Assembly: GCF_026626745.1 (NCBI RefSeq)
Contig: NZ_JAPNJW010000002.1
Span: forward strand, 3,744,151 to 3,808,150
DNA length: 64,000 nt
Source: Nannocystis sp. RBIL2
Lineage (GTDB): Bacteria > Myxococcota_A > Polyangia > Nannocystales > Nannocystaceae
Direction of reading: 5' to 3'
Positions 44,489 to 53,786 of the stretch are shown one piece after another (within the stretch, counting starts at the first letter, position 1; each line of letters begins with the position of its first letter). The notes beneath the pieces are model-generated. The model saw only the letters and a list, made by a program, of their open reading frames with translations. It did not search any database and had not been told where the DNA came from. The translations under genes and the position numbers were made by a program.

Positions 44489-46540
44489 TCACTCGAGCGA
44501 GCCGACCATCACCAGGAACTCCTCTTCGCTGAGGATCTTCAGCGGGGCGCCGGCGGCGATCAGGTCCTCGGCCTTCTTCTGCTTGCTCGACTTGGCGCCG
44601 CGGCCGGCGCCGACTACCAGGAAGGACAGCGCCTTCGTCACGCCGGAGGGCACCTCGCCGCCGAGGGCTTGCACGCGGGCCTGGGCGACCTCGCGGGTGA
44701 ACGCCTCGAGAGTGCCGGTGAACACGAAGCTCTTGCCGGACAGGGCCGCGCCCTCGACCGGGGCCGGCGCGGCCTCGCCGGGCAGCACCGTCACGAACTC
44801 GAGCAGCGCGTCAATCAGCTCCGCGCGGGCTGCCAGGCCGTGGACGATCGCGTCGGCGATCGCGTCCTTGATCCCGCGGACTGCCGTGAGGTCGGCCTGG
44901 TTGAGCTCGCGGATCCGCTCGAGGGTGCGAAACTCGCCGGCCAGCAGCAGCGCGTTCTGCTTGCCGAGGTGCTCGATCCCCAGCGCTTGCAGGAACACCG
45001 CCAGCGGCAGCTCGCGGTGCGCCTCGATCTGGTCGATCAGGTTCTGCGCGCTCTTCTCGCCCAGGCGCTCGAGCTCCTGCAGGTCGACCGCGCGCAGGCG
45101 GTAGTAGTCGGCCGGCGTGCTGAGCAGCTCCGCGTCGACCGCCGCGCCGATCACCTTCGGACCGAAGCCCTGCAGGTCGATCACCTTGGCGAAGTGCTCG
45201 AGCTCGCCGAGGCGGGCCTGCACGCACTTCTTCGGCTCGGCGCACCACAGGTTCTCGCCGTCGCGCTTCTTGCGGCGCTCGATCGGCCCGCCGCAGGCTG
45301 GGCACTGCGTCGGCAGGTCGAACGGGCGCGACGCCGGGCCCGACTCGACCACGCGCTCGACGTTGGGGATCACCCCGCCGCGGCGGGTCACCTCGACGCG
45401 GCAGTTATGGGTCAGGCCGAGCGACTCGAAGATGTTGAGGTTGTGCAGGCTGGCGCGGCCGATCCGCGCCCCGCTGAGCTCGACCGGCTCGAGCAGGGCC
45501 ACCGGCGTGATCACGCCGGTGCGGCTGACCGACCAGAGGATGTCGAGCAGGTCGGTCACGCCCGAGTCGCCCTGGAACTTGTAGGCGATCGCGTAGCGCG
45601 GGTGATGGCCCGTGAGCCCGAGGCGCCGCTGCTCCTTGACCGAGGCGGTGCGGTAGACCACCCCGTCGATCTCGTAGTCGAGCTCCGGCCGGTTGCGGGC
45701 CCAGCGGTCGTAGCTGGCCTGCAGCCCGGCGCGGTCGACGAACTCGTGGTCGATGCCGCCGAGCCCGAGCTTCTTGAGCAGCTCGAACTTGTCGCGCTCG
45801 CTGTCGAACTCGGGGCCGATGATGTCGTAGGCGAAGAAGCTCAGGTGCGCGTTGCGGGTGTTCTTGCGCTCCTTCTGCTTGATCGACCCGGCCGTCAGGT
45901 TGCGCGGGTTGGCGAAGTCGCCCTTGAACTTGGCGAAGTCGCTGAGCTTCATGTACAGCTCGCCGCGGACCTCGAGCTCGACTCCGTCCGACGCGACGGT
46001 GCGCGGGATGTCCTTCACCTCGAGCGCGTTCATCGTGATGTCCTCGCCCTCGGTTCCCGAGCCGCGGGTGGCCGCCATTACCAGCTTGCCCTTCTTGTCA
46101 TAGCGCAGGCTGCAGGCCACGCCGTCCATCTTCGGCATCACCAGGATCTCGCTGCTGAACTTGCCGGCCCAGCTCTGCAGATCGGTCTCGTTGTAGCACT
46201 TCTCGAGCGACAGCATCGGCCGCTGGTGGCGGACCGCCGCGCCGAACCGCTGCTCGGGCGCCAGCTGCAACGCCTCCTCCGCGTCCATCGCCGGCGCCTC
46301 GGCCGCCTGCGGCCCCATCTCGTCGAGCACCGCCGCGTCGGGCCGCAACCGCTTCAGCCGCTCGATCAGCTGGTCGTACAGCGTGTCCGGCAGCGTCGGC
46401 ACGTGGTCGTCCCAGTACTCCTTGTTGGCCCGCCGGATCAGCACCTCGAGCTCGTCGGCCGTGAACGAAGGCAGCCGGGCGTTCACCGCGGCGGCGTCGA
46501 GGGTCTGCAGGTCGGAGGCGGGGGTCGTCGAGGCGCTCAT
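44489..46540 (-). CDS. ligA: NAD-dependent DNA ligase
   Basis: A 683-residue protein. The adenylation domain has the catalytic Lys137 in MPKMDGVACSLRY, preceded by the NAD-binding Ia-type region (EYWDDHVPTLPDTLYDQLI). The OB fold, a four-Cys zinc finger (CPACGGP, then WCAEPKKC), helix-hairpin-helix repeats and a C-terminal BRCT domain (LSGKSFVFTGTLEAFTRE) follow in standard order. It seals nicks using NAD+. The N-terminal region is diverged from the usual ligase pattern, so it could be a second ligase rather than the essential one. The start at 46540 is favoured by homology; the open frame is longer. Confidence 0.93.
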   Translation of the reverse strand: MSASTTPASDLQTLDAAAVNARLPSFTADELEVLIRRANKEYWDDHVPTLPDTLYDQLIERLKRLRPDAAVLDEMGPQAAEAPAMDAEEALQLAPEQRFGAAVRHQRPMLSLEKCYNETDLQSWAGKFSSEILVMPKMDGVACSLRYDKKGKLVMAATRGSGTEGEDITMNALEVKDIPRTVASDGVELEVRGELYMKLSDFAKFKGDFANPRNLTAGSIKQKERKNTRNAHLSFFAYDIIGPEFDSERDKFELLKKLGLGGIDHEFVDRAGLQASYDRWARNRPELDYEIDGVVYRTASVKEQRRLGLTGHHPRYAIAYKFQGDSGVTDLLDILWSVSRTGVITPVALLEPVELSGARIGRASLHNLNIFESLGLTHNCRVEVTRRGGVIPNVERVVESGPASRPFDLPTQCPACGGPIERRKKRDGENLWCAEPKKCVQARLGELEHFAKVIDLQGFGPKVIGAAVDAELLSTPADYYRLRAVDLQELERLGEKSAQNLIDQIEAHRELPLAVFLQALGIEHLGKQNALLLAGEFRTLERIRELNQADLTAVRGIKDAIADAIVHGLAARAELIDALLEFVTVLPGEAAPAPVEGAALSGKSFVFTGTLEAFTREVAQARVQALGGEVPSGVTKALSFLVVGAGRGAKSSKQKKAEDLIAAGAPLKILSEEEFLVMVGSLE

Positions 46541-46826
46541 GAGCGGCCGGGATGCTAACAAACCCGCGCCCGCCCGTCGCCCGCTCGCTTTCGCGCACAC
46601 AGCGGGAGGCTGCAGGGGGCCCTGCAGCGAGTCGGCCAGGCCTGCAGCGCCACGAGCGAACGAACAAGCGTCCCCATCTCGGCGACTTGGCCCCCGCGAC
46701 CCGCGAACGCCTGCCACCCGTGGTCGCCGCGCCGCTTACTTCTGCACGGAGCTCTGACTTCAGGCATCGCTGGGATGACTTCGCTGCCCGGCCGGCCCAG
46801 CCAACGTCATGTTAGGGTCGCCGTAC

Positions 46827-48692
46827 ATGATCGAGAGGATCGAGTTCGACCCCGAGATTTGCCGAACGCTCGGCCTGCAGAGCACCGAACTGCGGGGACT
46901 GAAAGATCTGGTCGTGCTCGCCGGTCCCAACGGGCAAGGCAAGTCGCGCTATCTCCGCGCGCTGGCGACACAGTGGTCGACGATTGACATGTATATTGGC
47001 AGGCTGCTGGCCAACCTCGGCTTCCACGATCGCTCGATCGACGAAGCTACGCCCGAGGAGCTCGGAGCCTTCTTTGTGGAACTCAGCACCGCATTTGCCG
47101 CAGAGATGCCCGGCGAGAAGCGACAGCAGCTCGAACGATACGCTGCGACCCTCGAATCCAGGGCTGAAAGCCATCGGCGCATCACCATGAGCGCCACGAT
47201 GCTCGATCGAATACGCGTGGACCGCCGCTTGCCCAGACTCGTGCATGTCGGTCACCAGCCCTTCAAGAGCTCCGCGCAGGATTTTCCGCTGTCCACCCTG
47301 ACGCAAAGAGCCGTGGATCACCTGAAGACGATGGCGACCTGGCTCTACCTCAAACAACACCCCGAGTACCAGACCTCGCGCGCGGGGAACATCGCCGAGC
47401 TCGACGCCTTTCAAGCGATCCTAAAGGCTCTCCTGGATACCGAGCTCGAATGCGGCGGTCTCGAAGAACGTTCTTCGTCGTTTTCGGGGCAGCCGGTCCT
47501 GTTCGGCCGACCTCTCCAGTCTCAGGAGCTCTCGGAGGGCCAGCGCATTTTGCTAGGTTGGGCGATCCTGATCCATCAGGAGGCGGGACAGATCCGCGGC
47601 GCGATCCTGCTGTTCGACGAGCCCGAGTCCCATCTTCATCCCGAAGTTTGCATCCGGGCGATCGATCGCCTTCGCGCCTCGGGTCCGGCGCAGATCTGGG
47701 TAGCGACGCACTCTCTGCCATTCCTCGCGTACGCCGGGGCCGAGCGTATATTTTCGGTGGTCGGCGGGAAGATCGGGTACGCCGGCAATGCGGTGATCCA
47801 GGTGCAGGACGCGCTACTCGGGGGGACCGAAGGCCGTGCGCGCTTGCGCAGCTTTCTTGCCGACGCGGATGCGATCGCTATCGCGGCCTATGCCCAGCAG
47901 TGCCTCGTACCCCCGGTGAGCGTGCCTGGCCACGAGCGCGACCCGCAACCGGCAATGGCCCTGGCGGCGCTCCGGAGGCGCATCGCCGCCGGGGAGCCCG
48001 TGCGTGTCCTCGATTATGCGGCCGGTCAGGGCCGCATCGCCCAGGCGCTGGCGAATATTCCCGACGCCGAGCGCTCAGCGCTTCGCTATTACGCCTACAA
48101 CGACGCGGAGCACACGAGCCCAGCCGAGCACGAGCTTTGCCGTCAACGCGTCGCCGCGCTGGGGCAGGGGCCCGACGATGTATACTATGTCGACGACATC
48201 CGCGCGTACCAATCGCCTGCGACCGCCCACATGGACGCGGCATTGATGTGCAACGTCCTCCACGAGATTCCCCCCGACGCATGGATCCACACCTTCAAGA
48301 GCATCGCCCGGGTGCTCGCGCCGGCTGGGCAGTTGATCGTGATGGAAGACCAGCGCATCTCCGTCGGAGAGATGCCGCACGCCAAAGGATTCCTGGTGCT
48401 CGACGTGATCGAGATGGGGGCGTTGTTCAACGTGCCCCAAAACGCGCTGCGCACGTTCGACGCCTTGAACGGTCGCCTCACGCTCATCGAGATCCCGCGC
48501 GACGTCCTGCTGAACGTCTCTCCCGCGACGATCACTGCCGCGCTCGAGCGAGTGGCGGATCGAGCTATCAAGGGAATAGAGCGCTGCCGCCGCCAAGCCG
48601 ATGGAACACGGGCTCACGCGCGAGGCCGAGAGCATGCGTTCTATACCATGCTGTACGCCAATGCGCATATCGCCTTGAAGACGTATCGCTGA
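46827..48692 (+). CDS. ABC/AAA-type ATPase fused to a methyltransferase
   Basis: A 621-residue protein. Residues 1-320 are an SMC/OLD-like ATPase: Walker A GPNGQGKS (33-40), a helical insertion, signature LSEGQ (235-239), Walker B FDEPESHLHPE with Asp264-Glu265, and WVATHSLPFLAYAG. Residues about 375-560 are a class I SAM methyltransferase: motif I VLDYAAGQGR (Asp396) and MCNVLHEIPP. Such ATPases without transporters act in DNA repair and in phage defence. The fusion is unusual; the modified substrate is unknown. ATG 46827 has AGGG upstream; 46809 is an alternative. It is alone between ligA (divergent) and a VWA gene. Confidence 0.82.
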   Translation: MIERIEFDPEICRTLGLQSTELRGLKDLVVLAGPNGQGKSRYLRALATQWSTIDMYIGRLLANLGFHDRSIDEATPEELGAFFVELSTAFAAEMPGEKRQQLERYAATLESRAESHRRITMSATMLDRIRVDRRLPRLVHVGHQPFKSSAQDFPLSTLTQRAVDHLKTMATWLYLKQHPEYQTSRAGNIAELDAFQAILKALLDTELECGGLEERSSSFSGQPVLFGRPLQSQELSEGQRILLGWAILIHQEAGQIRGAILLFDEPESHLHPEVCIRAIDRLRASGPAQIWVATHSLPFLAYAGAERIFSVVGGKIGYAGNAVIQVQDALLGGTEGRARLRSFLADADAIAIAAYAQQCLVPPVSVPGHERDPQPAMALAALRRRIAAGEPVRVLDYAAGQGRIAQALANIPDAERSALRYYAYNDAEHTSPAEHELCRQRVAALGQGPDDVYYVDDIRAYQSPATAHMDAALMCNVLHEIPPDAWIHTFKSIARVLAPAGQLIVMEDQRISVGEMPHAKGFLVLDVIEMGALFNVPQNALRTFDALNGRLTLIEIPRDVLLNVSPATITAALERVADRAIKGIERCRRQADGTRAHARGREHAFYTMLYANAHIALKTYR

Positions 48693-48934
48693 CTCGGCAC
48701 GCCGCGAAGAAGCGCCGACCCTCGCGCGCGGAGCATCCGACTTCGCCACACGGATCGCGTCGCGGCGATCGACCTGCCGCCTGACAAAAGAAGCCCGACC
48801 ACGCCCGCCCCGCTCGCGGACGCGAGCGCCCGGGTGCCATGATCGGCGAGGCGACCATGACGGCGGTGTCGTGCGGGTGCGCGGGTTCGCCCGTCGGAAC
48901 GCCCGCAACCCTGCCGTGGCCCTCATCCGGCCCG

Positions 48935-48950
48935 TGGCACGCCTCTTGAA
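48935..48950 (+). promoter_or_regulatory. Sigma-54-like promoter
   Basis: TGGCAC, five bases, then TTGAA; the consensus is TGGCAC N5 TTGCW, so only one conserved base differs. It lies 16 bases before the start codon of the VWA lipoprotein at 48966, which would give a very short leader. A chance match is possible. Confidence 0.5.
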
Positions 48951-48965
48951 GAGCTCGGGGAACCT

Positions 48966-50330
48966 ATGACTTCCCGCGCCTGTAGTCCCCTGCGTCTGGC
49001 TCTCCTCGCTCTTCCGCTCATGACTCTGGCCGTCGGCTGTGGCGACGATTCGGGCAGTGATTATGGTGGCAGCGCCACGAATGCGAGCTCGCCGAATTCG
49101 GGCAGCGGCAGCGACGGTGGCACCGGCGACGGGCCGGGCGACAGCTGGGACCCGGGCGATTCGGGCGGCGCCGGCACCGACGCTCCCGGCGACACCGGCG
49201 CTGGCTCGAGCGCCAGCGATTCGGGCGCCGATCCGACCGGTGCCGGCACGGGCACCGGCGAGGCCGAGAGTGACAGCGACACCGGCGGCGAGGAGCCGAT
49301 CGATCCCGGCCAGCTGACGGCCGGCGAGTGGCGAGACCTCGACCACTGGGACTTCTGGATCGGCCTGCTCGGCGACGAGACGTGGTCGTCGATGGAGAAG
49401 CTGTGGAAGCTCTATACCAGCCAGCGCTTCGCAGTGGTCGCGGTCGCCGACCAGGTCCCGGTGGTCGACGCCGACGTCGTGCTGCTGGCCGGCGACCAGC
49501 AGACGGTGTGGACCGCTCGCACCGACGTGCGCGGCCGGGCCGAGCTGTTCAACGGCCTGCTCGGCGCGCCGGCCGAGGGTCCGTTCACCATTCAGGTGAC
49601 CTCGGGTGAATCGACGGTCTCGATCGCCGATGCTCAGCCGTTCGCCGGCGATCCCGCGATCGCCAGCCTCGACGGCGCCGAGGCGCCGGCGAAGGTCCTC
49701 GACCTGCTGTTCATGATCGACACCACCGGCTCGATGGGCGACGAGCTCGAGTACCTGCAGGTCGAGCTCGCCGACGTGATCGCGGAGATCCGCGACAACA
49801 TCGGCCAATCGTTCAAGATCCGCCTCAGCGTCAACTTCTACCGCGACCACGGCGACGAGTACCTGGTGCGCGAGTTCCCGTTCACCGAGGACATCGACAC
49901 CGCCCTGGCCGACCTCGCCGCGCAGAACTACGACGGCGGCGGCGACTTCCCCGAGGCCGTCAGCGAGGCGCTCGATTCGACGATCCACGGCCACGACTGG
50001 AGCCCCTCGGCGGTGTCGCGCCTGGCGTTCCTGGTGCTCGACGCCCCGCCGCACGACAGCGCGCCGGACCTCTCGCTGATCCACGAGAGCGTCGGCGACG
50101 CCGCGGCCGCCGGCGTGCGCATCATCCCGGTCGCCTCCTCCGGCATCGACAAGAGCACCGAATTCTTCCTCCGCTTCGTCGACATCGCCACCGGCGGCAC
50201 CTACGTGTTCCTCACCAGCCACAGCGGGATCGGCGGCGAGCACATCGAGCCGACCATCGGCGAGTACCAGGTCGAGCTGCTCAACAAGCTGCTGGTGCGC
50301 CTGATCAGCCAGTCGGTCCAGGGCGTCTGA
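48966..50330 (+). CDS. VWA-domain lipoprotein
   Basis: A 454-residue protein. Lipoprotein signal (LALLALPLMTLAVGC) and a long Ser/Gly/Asp/Thr linker (about 26-115). A small beta domain at 145-230 (VPVVDADVVLLAGDQQTVW) precedes a von Willebrand A domain at about 240-440 with an intact MIDAS: DTTGSMGDE, a conserved Thr region, and LVLDAPPHDS. VWA domains bind proteins through a metal ion, for example in adhesion. ATG follows GGGGAACCT. A sigma-54-like site lies upstream and a strong terminator downstream, so it is a one-gene unit. Confidence 0.85.
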   Translation: MTSRACSPLRLALLALPLMTLAVGCGDDSGSDYGGSATNASSPNSGSGSDGGTGDGPGDSWDPGDSGGAGTDAPGDTGAGSSASDSGADPTGAGTGTGEAESDSDTGGEEPIDPGQLTAGEWRDLDHWDFWIGLLGDETWSSMEKLWKLYTSQRFAVVAVADQVPVVDADVVLLAGDQQTVWTARTDVRGRAELFNGLLGAPAEGPFTIQVTSGESTVSIADAQPFAGDPAIASLDGAEAPAKVLDLLFMIDTTGSMGDELEYLQVELADVIAEIRDNIGQSFKIRLSVNFYRDHGDEYLVREFPFTEDIDTALADLAAQNYDGGGDFPEAVSEALDSTIHGHDWSPSAVSRLAFLVLDAPPHDSAPDLSLIHESVGDAAAAGVRIIPVASSGIDKSTEFFLRFVDIATGGTYVFLTSHSGIGGEHIEPTIGEYQVELLNKLLVRLISQSVQGV

Positions 50331-50355
50331 TTCGCCGCTCCGTGCGTTTCTCGAG

Positions 50356-50389
50356 ACGAGAGCACGCGCTCTGCAGCGCGTGCTCTCGT
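50356..50389 (+). terminator. 15-bp perfect hairpin after VWA gene
   Basis: ACGAGAGCACGCGCT pairs with AGCGCGTGCTCTCGT around the loop CTGC, 26 bases after the stop. No T-run. Confidence 0.75.
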
Positions 50390-50646
50390 CGTCGCGCGTT
50401 CCAGGGCCGGGGTGGGCGGATCGGCGAGCATCGCTGGGCCGGGCCAGTGATCGGCCGCCTCGAAGAGGCGAGGATCCGATCGAGCGTGCGCGGGGCGACG
50501 AATCGCGCGAGCGCGCCAGCGACGGGCCGGTTGCACGTTCGCGCGGATGAACGACGTACGCTGCCGGGATGCCGTCGTCCGACCCCTCGTCGTCACAGAA
50601 GACGCGACCTCGTGCGGGTGGGCGGCCTGTGCCATCCTCGGCTCTC

Positions 50647-53600
50647 ATGCCAATCTCGCCTCGCCTCGCCGCGCTCGCGCTCTTCTCGGCCCCTCTGGCG
50701 AGCTCGGCTTGCGACCGCCCCGGCGATCCGACGAACGCCGCCGGGGCAGCGGAGGCGCCCGCGACCGACCCGTGGACGCTCGCGACCCTCGAGTCCCTGG
50801 GCGAGCGCGCCGCCGTGGTCGCAGTCGTGCGTCACGACGCCTGGCCGGCCGTGAACGCCCGCCTCGCCCCGCTCACGCCGCACTTCGGCGAGCAGCAGCT
50901 CTCGCGTACGGCCCTACTGCTGGCCGGCCAGTTACCTGTCTTTTTGCACATGCTCTTTGGACCAGCGGCATCAGCCGCTCCCCCGCTGACCGGCCTCGAT
51001 CCGGCGCGCCCCCTCGTGCTCGCGCTCGACGAGCCGGCCCTCGCCGCCCCGGCCGGCCTGCTCGCCGCCGAGCTCTCGCGGCACCCGGGAGCGCTGCCCG
51101 GTCTGCGGCACGAGCTCGTGCTCCCGGCCGTCGATCCCGCCGGCCTCGCCGACGCGCTCACGCGCTGGTTCGACGGCCTCGGGCGCCAGGAGCCCGCCCT
51201 GGCCGCCGCCACGCCGGGGGCGCGGGCGTGGGTGCTGGGACCCGGCGATCTCGCCGCGGTCGTCCCCGCCGCCGACGCTGTCCGCGTCGTCGGCCTGCAG
51301 CGCGCGCTCGTCCCCGCCGGTGCCTCGATCGAGAGCGTCCCGCCGGCGCTGCGGGGCGAGCTCCTGCGGGCGAGCCCACCGGCCGCCGCTCGCACCACCG
51401 GGCTCGCGCTGGCGGCCGCGAGCGGCGAGCCGCTGGCCGTGTTGCTCCGCCCCCGCGTGTTGCCGGCGCTGCTGCAGTGGCAGCGCGCCCGTGCGGCCGC
51501 CGACGCGCTCGCGCTGGCTACCCACGTCGAGGGCGCCCAGCTCCGCCGCGCCTCGCTGGCCGCGCTGCTGCGCTGCGAGAGGGCGTTCGGCGACGGCGCC
51601 GTCGACCTCGACGACTGGCTGCTGACCGCCGCTGACGACCCGCACGGGCTGCGCCTCCGCGTCACGGCCGGCCTAACCCCGGCGGGCGCGCAGGCCCTCG
51701 GCGATCCGTCGGCCCGCGAACCGCTGGCGCTGCGCGGCCCCGCGGTCGCCAGCGCCGCCGTGCGCCTGACCCTCGTCGATCGGCCGGACCCGGGCGACGG
51801 TCGGTCGCTCCGGCTCGACGCGGCCGAGGCCCTGGCCGCCTGCGAAGATGTCCTTCCATACATGCTCTTTGGGACACCTATGTCCGCGCTCCGGGGCCCA
51901 CGCATCAACATTCCCGCGACCCTCACCGCGCAGGTCGCTATCACTGCTCTCGCCGGCGACGACCTGCGCGGCGCGGTCGCCCTCGACCTCCCGGCGACCA
52001 TCGCCATCGCGCCGCTGCAGGCCTTCGCCCGCCAATTCGTCACCGGCCTCGGCCGCGAATTCGTGCTGCACGACGAGCTCGCGGGCGAACGCCAGCGCGT
52101 GTCTTTCGGCATCGGCGTCGATCCGACGACCGTGTTCGCCGACACCACCGAACCAGTCGGGCTCGCCGCCGCCCGCGTCGACCTCTCCGTCCTCGCGCCG
52201 GCGCTCCGTCCCTTCGCCCCCGATCTCGTCGCGCCATTGCAGACGTATCGCAGGGCCGCCCTCGACCTCGGGCGCGAGGGCTCGCTGCTGCGCGGCGAGC
52301 TCGTGCTCGACGACGGCGAGCCGCTCGCGGCGCGCCCGCTGCCGGATCCCGCGAGCCTCGTCGGGCCGGCCCGCGCTGCCGCTGCGTCCTCCCCGGGCCT
52401 CGATTGCGCGCGCTCGTTCATCGCCCAGGCGATCGATACGCTCGACCTGGCCCGCCCGCCCGCTGCCCCGCCCGCGGGCGAGGCGCTCGATCGATCGCTC
52501 GCCGCGGCCGAGCCGGCGCTGCGCTGCGTCGAGGCCGATCCCGCGACCGCCGCCCACGCCCCCGCGCTCCGGCGCATGCTGCCGCTCGCGCTCGCCGACC
52601 TGCTCGCCGACGCCTTTCGCCCCTCCGAGGCCGCGCGCGTGCTCGCGGGCCCGTGCGAGGCCGGCGACGCGTTCGCGTGCCGGCGGCGCGCCGAGCTCGC
52701 GCAGCTCCCCGACGTCGCGCTGCCCGGGCTGCACTCCAACTGTCCCACGCACCACGCTCGCCACGCCCATCGCCTCGCCCTCGCCGGCGACCGCCTCGCC
52801 CTCGACGACCGCCCCGTCGCCGACCTCGCCGCGCTGACGCAGCAGCTCGCCGCGCTGGCGGAGGAGCGGGACCCCAGCCTCGAGCTGGCGATCGACAGCG
52901 CCACCACGTTCGCGGCCCTGCGCCCGCTGCTCGCCGCGCTGTCGCTCCGTCGCGACCTCCGCCTCGGCATCGTCGCCGGCCACGACCGCGGCATGACGAC
53001 GTCCTATCAGATCCCCATGGCCGCGCCGCAGATCGCCGCCAGCCCGCCGACGTCCTCGCAGCTGGCGCCGATGCCGGCCCACCTGCGCGTCGGTGCCCTC
53101 GTGCTCACCGGCGACGGCACCGCGCTGCGCATGCGCACCGGCACGACCGCGCTCGGCAGCTATCCGTACCTGCACGCGACCACGATCGAGGCCGACGCGC
53201 GCGAGCGACCCGACAATCACCTGCCGCCGATGGTCGTCGCCACCGAAGAGACCCCGTGGTCGACCGTCGCCGTCGCTCTCGCCGGCACCTGCGACCCACA
53301 CGCGCTCGCCGAGGACGTCGACGTGCAGGCGCTGCTCGGCCCGCCCGATCGCAGCGTATCGATCTTATGGGACCCCCACGGCCCCAAACCCCTCTCGGTC
53401 AAGCCGAAGGCGCGCGGCCCGAACAACATCAACTCCGGCCTGTTCAGCGCCAAGCCCCGCGTCGAGTACTGCTACGCCCGCGCCCTCGCCGACGCGCCCG
53501 CGCTCGCCGGCAAGGTCGTCGTCGAGTTCGCGGTATCGGCCGCCGGCGAGCTCGGCGCGGTGACGGTCGCGTCCTCGACGCTGCGTCACCCCGAGGTCGA

Positions 53601-53697
53601 GCGCTGCATCGTCGACGCGATCGAGCGCCACACCTCCTGGTCCTCGGCCGACGCGGACGCGGTGATCCGTTGGCGGTTCGACTTCACCCGCCGATGA
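50647..53697 (+). CDS. Giant lipoprotein with ExbD-like and TonB/AgmX-like C-terminal parts
   Basis: A 1016-residue protein from ATG 50647, which gives a lipoprotein signal (LALFSAPLASSAC); the open frame begins at 50569. About 650 residues of Ala/Leu/Arg-rich sequence with DUF3352-like character follow (LVLALDEPALAAPAGLL). Near 710-790 a segment resembles the periplasmic domain of ExbD/TolR (LALAGDRLALDDRPVADLAA). The last 90 residues match the AgmX/TonB C-terminal domain (YCYARALADAP, VVVEFAVSAAGELGAV, EVERCIVDAIE). It is probably a periplasmic energy-coupling or gliding-related protein; function unproven. Two dispersed palindromes lie inside the frame and both encode HMLFG/YMLFG. Confidence 0.72.
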   Translation: MPISPRLAALALFSAPLASSACDRPGDPTNAAGAAEAPATDPWTLATLESLGERAAVVAVVRHDAWPAVNARLAPLTPHFGEQQLSRTALLLAGQLPVFLHMLFGPAASAAPPLTGLDPARPLVLALDEPALAAPAGLLAAELSRHPGALPGLRHELVLPAVDPAGLADALTRWFDGLGRQEPALAAATPGARAWVLGPGDLAAVVPAADAVRVVGLQRALVPAGASIESVPPALRGELLRASPPAAARTTGLALAAASGEPLAVLLRPRVLPALLQWQRARAAADALALATHVEGAQLRRASLAALLRCERAFGDGAVDLDDWLLTAADDPHGLRLRVTAGLTPAGAQALGDPSAREPLALRGPAVASAAVRLTLVDRPDPGDGRSLRLDAAEALAACEDVLPYMLFGTPMSALRGPRINIPATLTAQVAITALAGDDLRGAVALDLPATIAIAPLQAFARQFVTGLGREFVLHDELAGERQRVSFGIGVDPTTVFADTTEPVGLAAARVDLSVLAPALRPFAPDLVAPLQTYRRAALDLGREGSLLRGELVLDDGEPLAARPLPDPASLVGPARAAAASSPGLDCARSFIAQAIDTLDLARPPAAPPAGEALDRSLAAAEPALRCVEADPATAAHAPALRRMLPLALADLLADAFRPSEAARVLAGPCEAGDAFACRRRAELAQLPDVALPGLHSNCPTHHARHAHRLALAGDRLALDDRPVADLAALTQQLAALAEERDPSLELAIDSATTFAALRPLLAALSLRRDLRLGIVAGHDRGMTTSYQIPMAAPQIAASPPTSSQLAPMPAHLRVGALVLTGDGTALRMRTGTTALGSYPYLHATTIEADARERPDNHLPPMVVATEETPWSTVAVALAGTCDPHALAEDVDVQALLGPPDRSVSILWDPHGPKPLSVKPKARGPNNINSGLFSAKPRVEYCYARALADAPALAGKVVVEFAVSAAGELGAVTVASSTLRHPEVERCIVDAIERHTSWSSADADAVIRWRFDFTRR
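50935..50962. repeat. Dispersed palindromic repeat inside CDS
   Basis: CCTGTC...CACATGCTCTTTGGACC; encodes PVFLHMLFGP in frame. Confidence 0.5.
51847..51886. repeat. Dispersed palindromic repeat inside CDS
   Basis: GATGTCC, then ACATGCTCTTTGGGACA, then ATGTCC; encodes DVLPYMLFGTPMS in frame, close to the peptide made by the copy at 50935. Confidence 0.6.
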
Positions 53698-53708
53698 GAT
53701 GTCCCCGG

Positions 53709-53784
53709 CGGGTTCGGCGGCGAACCCATCGAGCCGACCATCGGTGAGTACCAGGTCGAGCTGCTCGACAAGCTCGCATCATGA
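53709..53784 (+). pseudogene. Duplicated 3' end of the VWA lipoprotein gene
   Basis: About 66 bases repeat 50227-50292 with roughly six mismatches and keep the reading frame (IEPTIGEYQVELL, then DKLAS and a stop at 53782-53784). It is probably all that remains of a second VWA gene, or a recombination scar. Confidence 0.65.
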
Positions 53785-53786
53785 CA

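Noticed and set aside
50569..50646. Upstream ATG of the giant lipoprotein
   Set aside because: It would place 26 polar residues before the signal peptide; ATG 50647 gives a normal lipoprotein signal.
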